A DNA stretch of 64,000 nt from Faunimonas pinastri (GTDB lineage Bacteria; Pseudomonadota; Alphaproteobacteria; Rhizobiales; Afifellaceae), in NCBI RefSeq assembly GCF_900110915.1, contig NZ_FOFG01000008.1, positions 1-64,000 on the forward strand. The letters run 5' to 3'. Below, one piece after another: positions 19,887 to 29,902 of the stretch. A program made the translations under genes and the position numbers. The notes below the pieces were generated by a model that was not told the origin of the DNA, ran no database searches, and saw only the letters and a list, made by a program, of their open reading frames with translations. The first letter of the stretch is position 1; each line of letters starts with the position of its first letter.

Positions 19887-22283
19887 CTAGAACTGGGTTC
19901 CGCCGCCGATCCGGAAGACCTGGGTCTTGTCGGAGTCGGCCTTGGTGGTCGCGTAGGCAAAGTCTGCGCGAAGCGGCCCCAGCGGCGAGGCCCAGATGAT
20001 CGAGCCACCCACCGACGAGCGGATCGTGTTCTCGTCATCGATCTTGTCACCCGAGGCCACGTCGGCGTCGGTGCCCCAGGCAGTACCGGCATCAACGAAG
20101 AGGCCGGCCTTGAACCCGAGATCACGCGGCAGGCCGGGGATCGGGAAATCGACCTCAGCGGTTCCGGCAACGAAGTTCTTCGAGCCGAGCGCGTCGTCGG
20201 TGTTGTGGTCGCGCGGACCGATACCCGAAGACTCGAAGCCGCGGATCGTCTCGCCGCCCTTGAAGAAGGAGTCGAGCAGTCGGACATCGTCGCCAAGACC
20301 GGTGATGTTACCACCCTGCACCTTGATAAAGCCGACGGCATCGGCGTCCTCAAGCAGCTGCCGGTAGTAGGTCGCCTGACCGGTCGAGCGCAGGAACTGC
20401 ACGTCGCCACCGACGCCAGCGAACTCCTGCGTGAACTTTGCGTAGACGCCCTTATGCGGATCGCGAATGTCGTCGATCGTGTTGTAGATCAGCGAGTAGT
20501 TCACCGAGGAGATCCAAGCATCGCCGCGAGCCTGACAGATGGCGAGAGACACGTTGCCATCGGAGCAGTCGCTGTCGTCGACGCTGATTTCCTGCTTCTC
20601 GATCTGGTAGCCGAGCTGCACGGTGAAGTTGTCGGTGACCGGCAGACCGAACGTCAGGTTGCCGCCCGTCTCCTTGTAGTCGTAGGAGCGGTAGTCGTTG
20701 CTGTCGTACTCGCGACGGAACACATCGAAGCCGGCCGAGATGTGACGGCCCAGGAAGTAGGGGTCGGTGAAGCCGAACTCGTAGGTACGGGTGGAAGACC
20801 CGCCGCCGATGCCGGCCTTCACGAGGTAGCCGCGACCGAGGAAGTTCTTCTCCGACACCGACACGTCACCGATGATGCCATCGCTGGTCGAGTAACCGGC
20901 ACCGAAGGAGAGCTCACCGGTAGGCTGCTCTTCGACCGCGACGTCCACGATCACACGATCGGCGGTGTCGCCGGGGTGCGAGGTGACCTTGACCGACTTG
21001 AAGTAGCCGAGATTCTTGAGCTTGCGCTCGGCACGATCGATCAGGATGCGGTTGTAAGCATCGCCTTCGGAAATGTTGAACTCACGGCGGATCACGTAGT
21101 CACGTGTACGCGTGTTGCCGTGGATGTCGATCCGCTGGACATAGGCGCGCGCACCCTCGTCCACGATGAAGGTGACACCGATGGTCTTCGTCTCGGGGTT
21201 GCGATCGATCTGCGGACGAACCTGGGCGAAGGCGTAGCCGGACTCGGCAAGCTTCAGCGTGATCGCCTCAAGCGAGTCCTGCACGTCCTTGCTGGAGTAG
21301 ACATCACCCTGGTGCGGGATGATCGCACGCTGCAGCGACGCCGTCTGGACGTCGGGGATCGTGGATTCCACGCCGATATTGCCGAACCGGTAACGCTGCC
21401 CCTCATCCACCGTGAAGGTGATGAAGAAGGCGTTCCGCTCGCGATCGAGATCGGCGACGGACGAGACAACCTGGAAGTCGGCATAGCCATGGCTGGTGTA
21501 GAACTGCCGCAGCTTGTCGGAGTCCTGATTTAGGCGATCCGGGTCGTAGACGTCACTGGAACGAATGAAGCTCAGGATACCGCTCTGGCGGGTCGAGATG
21601 ACCGAGCGCAGCTTGGCATTGCCGTAGATCTTGTTGCCGATGAAATTGATGCTCGAGACGCCGGTCTTCGGACCTTCGTTGATCTCGAAGACCAGATTCA
21701 CGCGGTTCTCGGAGAGGTTGATGATCTTGGGATCGACCGAACCCTCGAAGCGACCGGCGCGGCGATAGAGCTCCAGGATCTTCTGGACGTCGCCCTGCAC
21801 CTTTGCCTGAGTGAAGACCGCGTGCGGCTTGGACTCGATGACGGTGTTGAGCTGCTCGTCCTTGTACTTCTTGTTACCCTCGAACGCGATCTGGTTGATC
21901 GTCGGGTTCTCGACGACGGACACGACCAGAGCGCCCCCGCTCTGGTTGATCTTCACGTCGGAGAACAGACCGGTATCGAAGAGGGTCTTCAGGGACTGAT
22001 CGACGTCCGAGGGACCAAAATTTTTGCCGGGCTGGATCTGAAGGTAGGCCCTCACCGTTTCAGCATCGACACGACGATTGCCGTTGACGACGATTCGGCT
22101 GACGGTCGCGGCCTGCGCCGTCGACGCTGTCCCGAGGACCGGAAAGACGGGGGCCGCCAAGAACGCGACTGCCGCAACCGTGAGGGCACTGAAAGTCGCC
22201 CTGAGATACGCTGTTTTCATAAGCCGTGCTTGCCCGGTCGCTGTTACCACGAGGATGCCTAAGGACCTTGGTCTGACTCGCAT
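19887..22283 (-). CDS. bamA: Outer membrane protein assembly factor BamA
   Basis: BamA is the Omp85 beta-barrel that inserts other outer-membrane proteins. A signal peptide ends at AQA before [15 protein letters not shown]. Five POTRA domains follow (about residues 60-450), then a 16-strand barrel with the conserved IRGF-type motif seen as [11 protein letters not shown]. The terminal residues RIGGGTQF end in Phe, as needed for recognition. AGGGGAG upstream supports the start at 22283; an in-frame ATG at 22220 would place the signal peptide closer to the N-terminus and is a real alternative. The gene lies between rseP and lpxD, the usual order. Confidence 0.96.
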   Translation of the reverse strand: MRVRPRSLGILVVTATGQARLMKTAYLRATFSALTVAAVAFLAAPVFPVLGTASTAQAATVSRIVVNGNRRVDAETVRAYLQIQPGKNFGPSDVDQSLKTLFDTGLFSDVKINQSGGALVVSVVENPTINQIAFEGNKKYKDEQLNTVIESKPHAVFTQAKVQGDVQKILELYRRAGRFEGSVDPKIINLSENRVNLVFEINEGPKTGVSSINFIGNKIYGNAKLRSVISTRQSGILSFIRSSDVYDPDRLNQDSDKLRQFYTSHGYADFQVVSSVADLDRERNAFFITFTVDEGQRYRFGNIGVESTIPDVQTASLQRAIIPHQGDVYSSKDVQDSLEAITLKLAESGYAFAQVRPQIDRNPETKTIGVTFIVDEGARAYVQRIDIHGNTRTRDYVIRREFNISEGDAYNRILIDRAERKLKNLGYFKSVKVTSHPGDTADRVIVDVAVEEQPTGELSFGAGYSTSDGIIGDVSVSEKNFLGRGYLVKAGIGGGSSTRTYEFGFTDPYFLGRHISAGFDVFRREYDSNDYRSYDYKETGGNLTFGLPVTDNFTVQLGYQIEKQEISVDDSDCSDGNVSLAICQARGDAWISSVNYSLIYNTIDDIRDPHKGVYAKFTQEFAGVGGDVQFLRSTGQATYYRQLLEDADAVGFIKVQGGNITGLGDDVRLLDSFFKGGETIRGFESSGIGPRDHNTDDALGSKNFVAGTAEVDFPIPGLPRDLGFKAGLFVDAGTAWGTDADVASGDKIDDENTIRSSVGGSIIWASPLGPLRADFAYATTKADSDKTQVFRIGGGTQF

Positions 22284-22393
22284 CAGACTCCCCTATGGCA
22301 GTCTTTGTGAAAGCATTCAATCCGAACCCGTGGGCCGCTCCAGCTTTTCAACCCGCCGTGGCCTTTCAGCCACGACGAAACGCCCAAAAAGGC

Positions 22394-23539
22394 TTACGAG
22401 CCGCCGAGTCTTGAGAGATCGTTAAAGGTCACGAAGACGAAGAGCAGCACGACCATGGCGAAGCCGATGCGGAATCCCACTTCCTGTGCGGCGCGGCTCA
22501 GCGGACGCCCACGCATCGCCTCGATCGCATAAAAAAGCAGGTGGCCGCCATCGAGCATCGGAACGGGGAAGAGATTGATGAACCCGATACTGACGGACAG
22601 AATCGCGCCGAGATGGATCAGCGCCGGCAGGCCGCCGGCATGCGCCACCACGCCGGACACCTGGGCGACCCGGACCGGCCCGCTCAGCTGGTCGGGGCTT
22701 TCGCGCCCGACGAAGAGCCGCCCGACGTAGGTGAGCGTGCGATGGATGATGTCCCACGTCTGGTCCACCCCCTGCCCTAATGCCGCGATGGGACCATAAC
22801 GACGGTAGTCCACGTCGCCGGCCGACAGCGTCCGGGAAAGGCCGAGCACACCCACGCGCTGGGTGCCGCCCAGCCCGTCCGGCATCTCGCGCCGTTCCGG
22901 CGTCGCCGTGAGCGTGAGCTTCTCGCCCGCACGCTGGATCAGGATTGATAAGGAAGATCCGGCGGAAAGACTGACGATCTCCTGCATCTCGGAAAAGGAA
23001 TCGACGGCCTCTCCGTTGATGGACAGGACGAGGTCGCCCGGCTTGAAGCCGGCCTTCTCCGCCGGGCTTCCAGCGACAACCGAATCCGCACGCGGCAGGC
23101 TGACGGGCCGACCGATCGTGGCAAAGAGGGCCGCGAACACCAGGATGGCCAGGATGAAATTGGCGATCGGCCCGGCCGTGACCACGGCGGTGCGCTTCCA
23201 GAGCGGCGCGAAATGGAAGAGGCCCCGCTTGGTCTCTGCCGGCAGGCGTTCCAGAGCGTCGAAATCCGGCGTGCTGGAAGCGTTGTCATCACCCTCGAAG
23301 CGGACGTAGCCGCCGAGCGGCACTGCGGCGAGGCGCCACCGCGTGCCGCGACGATCCACCCAATGCGCAAGTTCCGGTCCGAATCCAAGCGAGAAGGCGG
23401 CGATGCGGATGCCGCACCAGCGCGCCGTGAGGAAATGTCCCATCTCATGCACGAAGACGACGACCAACAGGACCGCCAGGGCGGGTACGACGGAGCCCGA
23501 GATCACCGTCCAGATCTGCTGCAGGAACTCCATCATCAT
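22394..23539 (-). CDS. rseP: RseP-type site-2 zinc metalloprotease
   Basis: An inner-membrane site-2 protease that cleaves transmembrane anti-sigma factors or signal peptides. The 381-residue protein has HEMGH at 31-35 in the first membrane segment, a single PDZ domain (about 130-205; E. coli RseP has two), and the third zinc-ligand motif PMLDGGHLLFY in a late membrane segment. A 110-base gap containing a 6-bp stem-loop separates it from bamA. It is coupled closely to dxr upstream. The substrate in this organism is unknown. Confidence 0.93.
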   Translation of the reverse strand: MMMEFLQQIWTVISGSVVPALAVLLVVVFVHEMGHFLTARWCGIRIAAFSLGFGPELAHWVDRRGTRWRLAAVPLGGYVRFEGDDNASSTPDFDALERLPAETKRGLFHFAPLWKRTAVVTAGPIANFILAILVFAALFATIGRPVSLPRADSVVAGSPAEKAGFKPGDLVLSINGEAVDSFSEMQEIVSLSAGSSLSILIQRAGEKLTLTATPERREMPDGLGGTQRVGVLGLSRTLSAGDVDYRRYGPIAALGQGVDQTWDIIHRTLTYVGRLFVGRESPDQLSGPVRVAQVSGVVAHAGGLPALIHLGAILSVSIGFINLFPVPMLDGGHLLFYAIEAMRGRPLSRAAQEVGFRIGFAMVVLLFVFVTFNDLSRLGGS

Positions 23540-23563
23540 GTCCTCGTGCGTGCCGAAGGCACT

Positions 23564-24733
23564 CTATTGTCGTTCCAGAACGTCGACGGCGAGGCGCCGG
23601 GCCTCTCCATCCAGCACGAGCGCGGCCTCCACGCTTGCCGGCACCTGCAACAGGCCTTCCCGATCGGCCGCCATCAGCGTCTCCTCGACGATGCGCGCGA
23701 TCGACCCGAACGGAACACGATGCCCGAGAAAGGCCGCCACGGCCACCTCGTTCGCGCCGTTCAGCACGGTCGCAGCACCCTGCCCGCGCCGCAGCGCCTC
23801 CTGCGCCAGTCGCAACGCCGGAAAGCGCTCGGGATCCGGCTGCTCGAAGCTCAGGGACGGAGCCGCGGAAAGATCGAGAGACTTAATTGGGGTGCGCGAT
23901 CGCCGGGGCCAATAGAGACAATGCGCAATCGGCCGCCTCATGTCCGCCGCGCCAAGCTCCGCGTGGATGGAGCCGTCGAGAAAAGTCACCATCGCATGGA
24001 CGAGCGACTGAGGATGGACGAGTACCCGCAGCCGGTCAGGCGCGATACCGAAGAGGTGGTGCGCCTCGATCAACTCCAGACCCTTGTTCATCAGGGTGGC
24101 GGAATCGATCGAGATCTTCGCGCCCATGGACCAGGTCGGGTGCTTCAGCGCCTGTTCCGGGGTGGCTGAAGCAATCGCTTCGGCATCCCAAGTCCGGAAA
24201 GGTCCGCCCGAGGCTGTCAGCGTATAGGAGCCGATATCGGCAGCGTCGGTGCCGTCGATCAGCTGGAATATTGCGTTGTGCTCGGAGTCGGTGGGCAGGA
24301 TGTTAGCGTCGTGCCGGCGCGCGAGATCCATGAAGGCCTCGCCGGCGCAGACCAGGCACTCCTTGTTGGCGAGCGCGACGTCGTGACCCGCCCGCACCGC
24401 AGCCGCCGTCGGCTTCAGCCCGGCAGCGCCGACGATGGCGGACAGGACGACGTCGGTCGGCATCGCGGCCGCCTCGTCCAGCGCCGACGCGCCCGCGGCG
24501 GCCTCGATGCCCGTGCCTTCCAGCGCGGCGCGAAGGTCTTCGTAGGCGGAAGGGTCGCCCACGACCGCGCGCTTCGCCTTCAGCCGTTTTGCGATTTCGG
24601 CGAGCTTGGCCGCATTGGTCTGCGCCGTGACCGCCACCACCGCGAAGGATTCGGGGTCGCCGGCGAGCACGTCGACCGTGCTGCTGCCGACCGATCCGGT
24701 TGCCCCGAGAACGGTAACCCGTCTTTGCGTCAT
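23564..24733 (-). CDS. dxr: 1-deoxy-D-xylulose 5-phosphate reductoisomerase
   Basis: Dxr makes 2-C-methyl-D-erythritol 4-phosphate with NADPH, the second step of the MEP isoprenoid pathway. The 389-residue protein begins with the NADPH motif VLGATGSVGSST and has the metal site region LPTDSEHNAIFQ. SMGAKISIDSATLMNKGLE is present in the catalytic domain, and a C-terminal helical domain follows. The ATG at 24733 overlaps the cdsA stop (ATGA). Together with uppS upstream it links isoprenoid precursor supply to undecaprenyl carrier synthesis. Confidence 0.97.
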   Translation of the reverse strand: MTQRRVTVLGATGSVGSSTVDVLAGDPESFAVVAVTAQTNAAKLAEIAKRLKAKRAVVGDPSAYEDLRAALEGTGIEAAAGASALDEAAAMPTDVVLSAIVGAAGLKPTAAAVRAGHDVALANKECLVCAGEAFMDLARRHDANILPTDSEHNAIFQLIDGTDAADIGSYTLTASGGPFRTWDAEAIASATPEQALKHPTWSMGAKISIDSATLMNKGLELIEAHHLFGIAPDRLRVLVHPQSLVHAMVTFLDGSIHAELGAADMRRPIAHCLYWPRRSRTPIKSLDLSAAPSLSFEQPDPERFPALRLAQEALRRGQGAATVLNGANEVAVAAFLGHRVPFGSIARIVEETLMAADREGLLQVPASVEAALVLDGEARRLAVDVLERQ

Positions 24734-25581
24734 GGAGCCGCTCCCGCTGCGGAAAGAAGAGGCGTGGCGAAGAGCCCGCCGGCCCATCCCGCGCTCGCGA
24801 GAAGCCAGGCACAGGCAGCCGCGCCGTAAAGGCCGTCGATCCGGTCGAGGACGCCGCCATGGCCGGGAATCAGCGTGCCGGAATCCTTCACGTCGAATTT
24901 CCGTTTCACTGCGGATTCCAGGAGATCACCACATTGCGAGGCGATGGAAAGCAGAACCGCGACCAGCAAGGCGTCCGCCCGCCAATGGACTGAAGCGGAA
25001 AGGACGGCGGCCACGATCAAGGCCCCGGCGAGGCCCGAGAGAGCGCCCGACCACGTCTTTTTCGGCGACACCCTCCGCCAGAGCTTGGGACCACCGAGAG
25101 ACCGGCCGCCGAAATAGGCCGCCGTGTCCGTGACCCATACGACCAGCATCAGGAAAAGGATCGGGTACCAGCCTATCCCCGCACCGCGGAGGACGAGCAG
25201 CCCGCCGCTCGGGATCGCGACATAAAGGAGACCGACCGCCATCCAGCCCGCGCGACGTTGCCGGAAAGCCAGGAGTATCAGGACCACGAAGACCGCGAGC
25301 CACAGAAGGGCCGCCCAGGCGAGATGGTGATATCCGACAAAGCAGATGCCCACGAGGAGGCCCGCATTCGTCACGACCCGGACCCAGACCGGGCCCTTCG
25401 GGTCCGTAATCTCACACCATTCCCAGAACGCGGCACCCGCCATGATGATGGTGAGCGCCAGAAACGACAGGCCGCCGAAGGCGACGGCGAGCAGCACCAC
25501 GGGGATGAGGACCATCGCCGAGAGAACGCGCAACCGGAGATTGGACGTGCGCCCCGCTTCCACAGCGACGGGCTCAGGCAC
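24730..25581 (-). CDS. cdsA: Phosphatidate cytidylyltransferase
   Basis: CdsA makes CDP-diacylglycerol from phosphatidate and CTP, the precursor for all phospholipids, including those made by PssA and Psd encoded later in this window. The 283-residue polytopic protein has about eight membrane segments. The CDP-diglyceride synthase signature is near its C-terminus: SAVKRKFDVKD followed by GHGGVLDRIDG. It overlaps uppS by eight bases and dxr by four. Confidence 0.96.
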   Translation of the reverse strand: MPEPVAVEAGRTSNLRLRVLSAMVLIPVVLLAVAFGGLSFLALTIIMAGAAFWEWCEITDPKGPVWVRVVTNAGLLVGICFVGYHHLAWAALLWLAVFVVLILLAFRQRRAGWMAVGLLYVAIPSGGLLVLRGAGIGWYPILFLMLVVWVTDTAAYFGGRSLGGPKLWRRVSPKKTWSGALSGLAGALIVAAVLSASVHWRADALLVAVLLSIASQCGDLLESAVKRKFDVKDSGTLIPGHGGVLDRIDGLYGAAACAWLLASAGWAGGLFATPLLSAAGAAP

Positions 25582-26323
25582 TGACGACGCCTCCGTAACG
25601 CCGCTCGCGACACGAATATTGCTCCAGCGCGGCCTCGAATTGCGGATCGTCGAAATCCGGCCAGAGACCCGGCAGGAAGACGAATTCGGAATAAGCGGCC
25701 TGCCAGAGCAGGAAGTTGCTAACCCGCTGCTCGCCGGAGGTGCGCAGGATCAGGTCGGGATCGGGAATGCCGGCCGTGTCGAGCCCCTGCTCGACCATCG
25801 CCGCGTCGATGTCGGACGCCCGGAGTTCGCCCCGCTCCACCCGCTCCGCGATCCGGCGCACGGCGCGCGTGATCTCGTCACGCGAGCCGTAATTGAAGGC
25901 GACCACCAGATGCAATCCCGTGCACAGCGCTGTTTCGCGCTCGGCATGCTGCAGCAGCGCGATGATGTCGGGCGGCAGGGTTTCGCGGTTGCCGATCACG
26001 CGGATGCGGACATTGTCGCGCTTCAGGTCGGCCACGTCCCGGCGGATAAACAGCCGCAGGAGATCCAGAAGCTCGCCCACCTCGGAGGCCGGCCGCGACC
26101 AGTTCTCCGAGCTGAAGGAGAACAGCGTGAGGTAATCGATGCCCCGCGTAGCCGCAAACCGCACAGCGCGGCGCAACGCTTCCACGCCGCGCCGGTGCCC
26201 CTCGGCGCGCGGCAGACCGCGTGCACGCGCCCAGCGTCCGTTGCCATCCATTATGATTGCAACATGACGAGGCACGCCCGGGGAAGCCATCACCGGTTTC
26301 ATCTCGTTGGCTTGCCCGCGCAT
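25574..26323 (-). CDS. uppS: Undecaprenyl diphosphate synthase (cis-prenyltransferase)
   Basis: Adds isopentenyl units to farnesyl diphosphate to make the C55 carrier for peptidoglycan and O-antigen. The 249-residue protein has catalytic Asp26 in MDGNGRWA, the FSFSSENWSRP stretch, and the C-terminal signature DLILRTSGEQRVSNFLLW. Two starts are possible, 26323 and 26302, and neither has a convincing ribosome binding site. It lies between frr and cdsA, the conserved bacterial order. Confidence 0.96.
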   Translation of the reverse strand: MRGQANEMKPVMASPGVPRHVAIIMDGNGRWARARGLPRAEGHRRGVEALRRAVRFAATRGIDYLTLFSFSSENWSRPASEVGELLDLLRLFIRRDVADLKRDNVRIRVIGNRETLPPDIIALLQHAERETALCTGLHLVVAFNYGSRDEITRAVRRIAERVERGELRASDIDAAMVEQGLDTAGIPDPDLILRTSGEQRVSNFLLWQAAYSEFVFLPGLWPDFDDPQFEAALEQYSCRERRYGGVVSA

Positions 26324-26366
26324 GCCGTGTCCGCCCGCCCCCTGCGCTTTCCTGACTCGCCTGCGA

Positions 26367-26918
26367 TCAGACCTGGACGATTTCGCGCTCTTTGACGCTC
26401 ACCATCTCGTCGATCTCCTTGATCGCCTCGTCGGTCGCCTTCTGGATGACGTCGGATTGCGTCCGACTCTCGTCCTGACTGATCTCGCTGTCCTTCTCAA
26501 GGCGCTTCAGCGTATCCATGCCGTCGCGGCGGACATGACGCACCGCCACCCTCGCCTGTTCGGCATATTTGTGGGCGACCTTCACCATCTCCTGGCGGCG
26601 CTGCGCATTCAGCTCCGGGATGGGAATGCGTAGCGTGGTGCCTTCCATGATCGGGTTCAGGCCGAGGTTGGACTCGCGGATCGCCCGGTCGACGGCGCCG
26701 ACAACCTGCTGGTCCCAGACCTGAACCGCGAGCATGCGCGATTCCGGTACGGTGACGTTGGCCACCTGCGTCAGCGGCATCTGCGCGCCGTACGCGCTGA
26801 CGACGATCGGGTCGAGGAGGTTCACCGAGGCACGGCCGGTCCGCAGTCCCGAAAGTTCGGTCTTCAGGACGGAGAGCGTCGACTGCATGCGTCGTTTCAG
26901 GTCGGCGATATCGAACAT
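26367..26918 (-). CDS. frr: Ribosome recycling factor
   Basis: With EF-G, separates ribosomal subunits after termination. The 183-residue protein has the two-domain RRF layout: a three-helix bundle, and a small domain inserted near residues 30-105. [29 protein letters not shown] and [12 protein letters not shown] are conserved. GGAAG lies six bases before the ATG. It sits 25 bases after pyrH, as in many bacteria. Confidence 0.97.
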   Translation of the reverse strand: MFDIADLKRRMQSTLSVLKTELSGLRTGRASVNLLDPIVVSAYGAQMPLTQVANVTVPESRMLAVQVWDQQVVGAVDRAIRESNLGLNPIMEGTTLRIPIPELNAQRRQEMVKVAHKYAEQARVAVRHVRRDGMDTLKRLEKDSEISQDESRTQSDVIQKATDEAIKEIDEMVSVKEREIVQV

Positions 26919-26943
26919 AGCTTTCTTCCAGTTCCAGTCGCCG

Positions 26944-27666
26944 TCAGCCGGCGGATACCAACGTGCCGACGGACTCGCCGGCGATGATACGGCTGAGCGC
27001 GCCCGGCTCGTGAATGTTGAAGACGATTATCGGCAAGCTGTTGTCGCGGGCAAGGGCGAATGCGGCGGTGTCCATGACGGCCAGCCCCTGGCTGATCGCG
27101 TCGGTGAAGCTCACGTGGTCGTACCGCACCGCATCCGGGTCCTTGCGGGGGTCGGCGGAATAGACGCCGTCCACCTGCGTACCCTTCAGGAGCGCGTCGC
27201 AATCCAGTTCCAGGGCACGCAACGCCGCGCCGCTGTCGGTGGTGAAGAAGGGATTGCCGGTGCCCCCGGCCAGGACCACGATGCGCTCCTTCTCCATGTG
27301 AAGCGCCGCCCGGCGATGGATGTAGGTCTCGCAGATCGACGGCATCTCGATGGCAGACATCGCGCGCGCCATCAGCCCCTCGCGCACCAGCGCCGCTTCG
27401 AGCGCGAGCGCGTTCATGACGGTCGCCAGCATGCCCATATGGTCGCCGGTGACGCGGTCCCCGCCCTTCGCCGCAATGGCGAGGCCGCGGAAGATATTAC
27501 CGCCGCCGATCACGACCGCAATCTCGGTCCCGGCGCGCGCAACGGCGGCAATCTCGGCCGCGAAGGCAGCCACTGTCTTGTCGTCGATCCCGAAAGGCTG
27601 GTCGCCCATCAGGGCCTCGCCCGAGAGTTTCAGAAGGATGCGCTTGGGCTTTGGCCTGGGAGGCAT
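26944..27666 (-). CDS. pyrH: UMP kinase
   Basis: Phosphorylates UMP to UDP in pyrimidine nucleotide synthesis. The 240-residue amino acid kinase-fold protein starts [19 protein letters not shown] and has [24 protein letters not shown] and [12 protein letters not shown], all diagnostic of bacterial PyrH. The ATG at 27666 is chosen because the longer frame upstream (to 27741) runs through a stem-loop and has no family similarity. The gene is separated from tsf by 108 bases. Confidence 0.96.
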   Translation of the reverse strand: MPPRPKPKRILLKLSGEALMGDQPFGIDDKTVAAFAAEIAAVARAGTEIAVVIGGGNIFRGLAIAAKGGDRVTGDHMGMLATVMNALALEAALVREGLMARAMSAIEMPSICETYIHRRAALHMEKERIVVLAGGTGNPFFTTDSGAALRALELDCDALLKGTQVDGVYSADPRKDPDAVRYDHVSFTDAISQGLAVMDTAAFALARDNSLPIIVFNIHEPGALSRIIAGESVGTLVSAG

Positions 27667-27723
27667 GGATCTCGCTGGGGTTTGGCGGCCGCGCCGCAGG
27701 TGATCTGAAGTCCGCATACGACA

Positions 27724-27752
27724 AGGGCGCCGACATGTCACGTCGGCGCCCT
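27724..27752 (-). other. Perfect 11-bp stem-loop between tsf and pyrH
   Basis: AGGGCGCCGAC (27724-27734) pairs with 27742-27752 around a seven-base loop. On the - strand it lies 22 bases after the tsf stop, and no T-run follows, so it is not a classical terminator. It could attenuate or stabilise the rpsB-tsf message relative to pyrH. Confidence 0.55.
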
Positions 27753-27774
27753 CGCGATCTCGTTTGGACGGGGC

Positions 27775-28701
27775 TTAGCGGGTTCCGACGGCAGCCGCCA
27801 CTTCGGCCGCGAAATCCGCCTCTTCGCGCTGGATGCCCTCGCCAAGGCGGAAGCACACGAAGCCGGAAAGCTTGACCGGCGCGCCGGCAGCCTTTTCAGC
27901 TTCCTTGACCGCGGCCTCGACCGTCTTGTCGGGGTCGATCACGAAGGCCTGCTTCAGCAGCACGGACTCTTCGTAGAACTTGCGGATGCGGCCCTCGACC
28001 ATCTTCTCGATGATCGCCTCGGGCTTGCCGGACTCGCGAGCCTGCTCGGCAAACACGTGACGCTCACGCTCGACCACGGTCGGGTCGAGCTGGTCGACGT
28101 CGAGCGCCAGCGGATTGGCCGCCGCGATGTGCATGGCGATCTGACGACCCACGGTTGCCAGCTGAGCCGCGTCACCCGTCGATTCAAGCGCGACGAGCAC
28201 GCCGATCTTGCCGAGGCCGGGAGCGACCGCGGAATGGATGTAGCTCGCTACGATGCCCTGCGAGACCGACAGCACCGCCGTGCGGCGCAGCGTCATGTTC
28301 TCGCCGATCGTGGCGATCGCCTCGGAGACGGTCGCTTCGACCGTCTTGCCGGTGGAAGCGAGGTTCGCCTGCTTCACCGCATCCAGCGAGCCGTCGGTGG
28401 CGAGCGCGGCCTGCGCCACGCCGACCACCAGGGCCTGGAACTGCTCGTTGCGGGCGACGAAGTCCGTCTCCGAGTTGAGCTCGATGATCGCAGCCTTGGT
28501 GCCCTGCTCGGCAACCGCGATCAGGCCCTCGGCGGCAACACGATCCGACTTCTTGGCAGCGCGGGAGAGACCCTTGGCGCGAAGCCAGTCGATCGCGGCC
28601 TCCATGTCGCCATTGGTCTCGGTCAGCGCGACCTTGCAGTCCATCATGCCGGCGCCGGTCTTCTCACGCAGTTCTTTGACTGTCTGCGCTGTGATGGCCA
28701 T
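27775..28701 (-). CDS. tsf: Elongation factor Ts
   Basis: Nucleotide exchange factor for EF-Tu. The 308-residue protein has an N-terminal UBA-like domain ([23 protein letters not shown]), then the [10 protein letters not shown] motif that contacts EF-Tu, a long core domain and a C-terminal helical module. AGAGGA lies eight bases before the ATG. It follows rpsB by 35 bases, the universal bacterial arrangement. Confidence 0.97.
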   Translation of the reverse strand: MAITAQTVKELREKTGAGMMDCKVALTETNGDMEAAIDWLRAKGLSRAAKKSDRVAAEGLIAVAEQGTKAAIIELNSETDFVARNEQFQALVVGVAQAALATDGSLDAVKQANLASTGKTVEATVSEAIATIGENMTLRRTAVLSVSQGIVASYIHSAVAPGLGKIGVLVALESTGDAAQLATVGRQIAMHIAAANPLALDVDQLDPTVVERERHVFAEQARESGKPEAIIEKMVEGRIRKFYEESVLLKQAFVIDPDKTVEAAVKEAEKAAGAPVKLSGFVCFRLGEGIQREEADFAAEVAAAVGTR

Positions 28702-28736
28702 ACCGTAAATCCTCTCTGTCGTTTCCGAGCGCCGGA

Positions 28737-29624
28737 TCAGGCGCTCGCCTGCTCGCCTTCGGCGGCAGGAGCATTGGTCTCGGCGGCCGGCGCCTCGGCG
28801 GCCGGCGCCTCGACAGCGGCAGCCTCGGCAGCCGGAGCTTCAGCGGCGGGCGCCTCGGCTTCAAAGCCTTCGTCTTCCAGAGCAGGCTCGTAGGGAACCT
28901 CTTCCGAAGCGCCGAGGTCGATGCCGAGATCGCCCTGGCTGCGCGAAATGCCGTCGAGCGCGGCGCGGGCGATCAGGTCGCAATAGAGCGCGAGCGCACG
29001 GCCGGCGTCGTCATTGCCGGGGACCGGGAGGTTGATGCCGTCCGGATCGGAGTTGGTGTCGACGATCGCGGCAACCGGAATGCCCAGGCGGCGCGCTTCG
29101 GCGATCGCGATGGATTCCTTGTTGGTGTCGATCACGAACAGGAGGTCGGGAACGCCGCCCATGTCCTTGATGCCGCCCAGTGCGCGCTCGAGCTTGTCGC
29201 GCTCGCGGGTCAGCGTCAGGCGCTCCTTCTTGGTGAGACCCTGCGCGCCCTGCTCCAGGATGCGGTCCACCGTGCGGAGACGCTCGATCGAATGGGAAAT
29301 CGTCTTCCAGTTGGTCAGCATGCCGCCGAGCCAGCGGGAGTTGACGTAGTACTGGGCGGAACGGCGAGCCGCATCGGCGACCGCATCGGCGGCCTGACGC
29401 TTGGTGCCCACGAAGAGCACGCGACCGCCCTTGGCGACGGTGTCGCTGACCATCTGCAGCGCGCGGTGCAGCATGGGGACCGTCTGGGCGAGGTCGATGA
29501 TGTGAACGTTGTTTCGCTCGCCGAAGATGTACTGGGACATCTTGGGGTTCCAGCGGTGGGTCTGGTGACCGAAATGAACGCCAGCTTCAAGCAGCTGACG
29601 CATCGTGAAATCGGGAAGCGCCAT
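28737..29624 (-). CDS. rpsB: 30S ribosomal protein S2
   Basis: A 295-residue S2. The core is normal: [20 protein letters not shown] at the start, then [14 protein letters not shown] and [23 protein letters not shown]. After about residue 245 it carries an acidic, alanine/proline-rich tail of about 50 residues built from five imperfect repeats of five residues (pattern APAAE). Such tails are known in several alphaproteobacteria. The ATG at 29624 is the family start. A good promoter lies about 90 bases upstream. Confidence 0.97.
   Translation of the reverse strand: MALPDFTMRQLLEAGVHFGHQTHRWNPKMSQYIFGERNNVHIIDLAQTVPMLHRALQMVSDTVAKGGRVLFVGTKRQAADAVADAARRSAQYYVNSRWLGGMLTNWKTISHSIERLRTVDRILEQGAQGLTKKERLTLTRERDKLERALGGIKDMGGVPDLLFVIDTNKESIAIAEARRLGIPVAAIVDTNSDPDGINLPVPGNDDAGRALALYCDLIARAALDGISRSQGDLGIDLGASEEVPYEPALEDEGFEAEAPAAEAPAAEAAAVEAPAAEAPAAETNAPAAEGEQASA
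28780..28854 (-). repeat. Five imperfect 15-bp tandem repeats in the rpsB 3' end
   Basis: Units of 15 bases begin at 28780, 28795, 28810, 28825 and 28840. The first two are identical and the others diverged. Each encodes five residues of the APAAE type in the S2 tail. Confidence 0.7.
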
Positions 29625-29712
29625 TTCTATTCTCCGGTTTAACCTCCGCGGGCCGGTCGGGCATTGCTGCCACCGGAAAGCCAAAGCTTGAGCCCGCGTG
29701 TGAGATGGCGCC

Positions 29713-29741
29713 CATATAGGGGAAAGTGGCGGAAACTGCAA
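29713..29741 (-). promoter_or_regulatory. Predicted promoter of the rpsB-tsf unit
   Basis: On the - strand, TTGCAG (29741-29736), a 17-base spacer and TATATG (29718-29713) match a sigma70-type promoter. They lie about 90 bases upstream of rpsB, leaving a roughly 80-base leader. No known S2 leader motif was recognised in that leader. Confidence 0.55.
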
Positions 29742-29902
29742 CGGCTTCCGGCGGCTCTTCACGCGGTCCCCACCCGGTGCGATGACTGCCGGCGCACAAC
29801 GCACTCGACCGCGCCTTAGACGACCGTGCCATAACGCGCGTCGTGGAAAGAGCAGGCGAAAGGCCCGTGACGCGGGCGCCGCACCCCCGGCGCCGACGTC
29901 TT

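Noticed and set aside
22357-22374. Small stem-loop between rseP and bamA
   Set aside because: Six base pairs and no T-tract; could be chance in GC-rich DNA.
29875-29894. Stem-loop after dnaE as a terminator
   Set aside because: Only seven base pairs and no T-run on the - strand; too weak to call.
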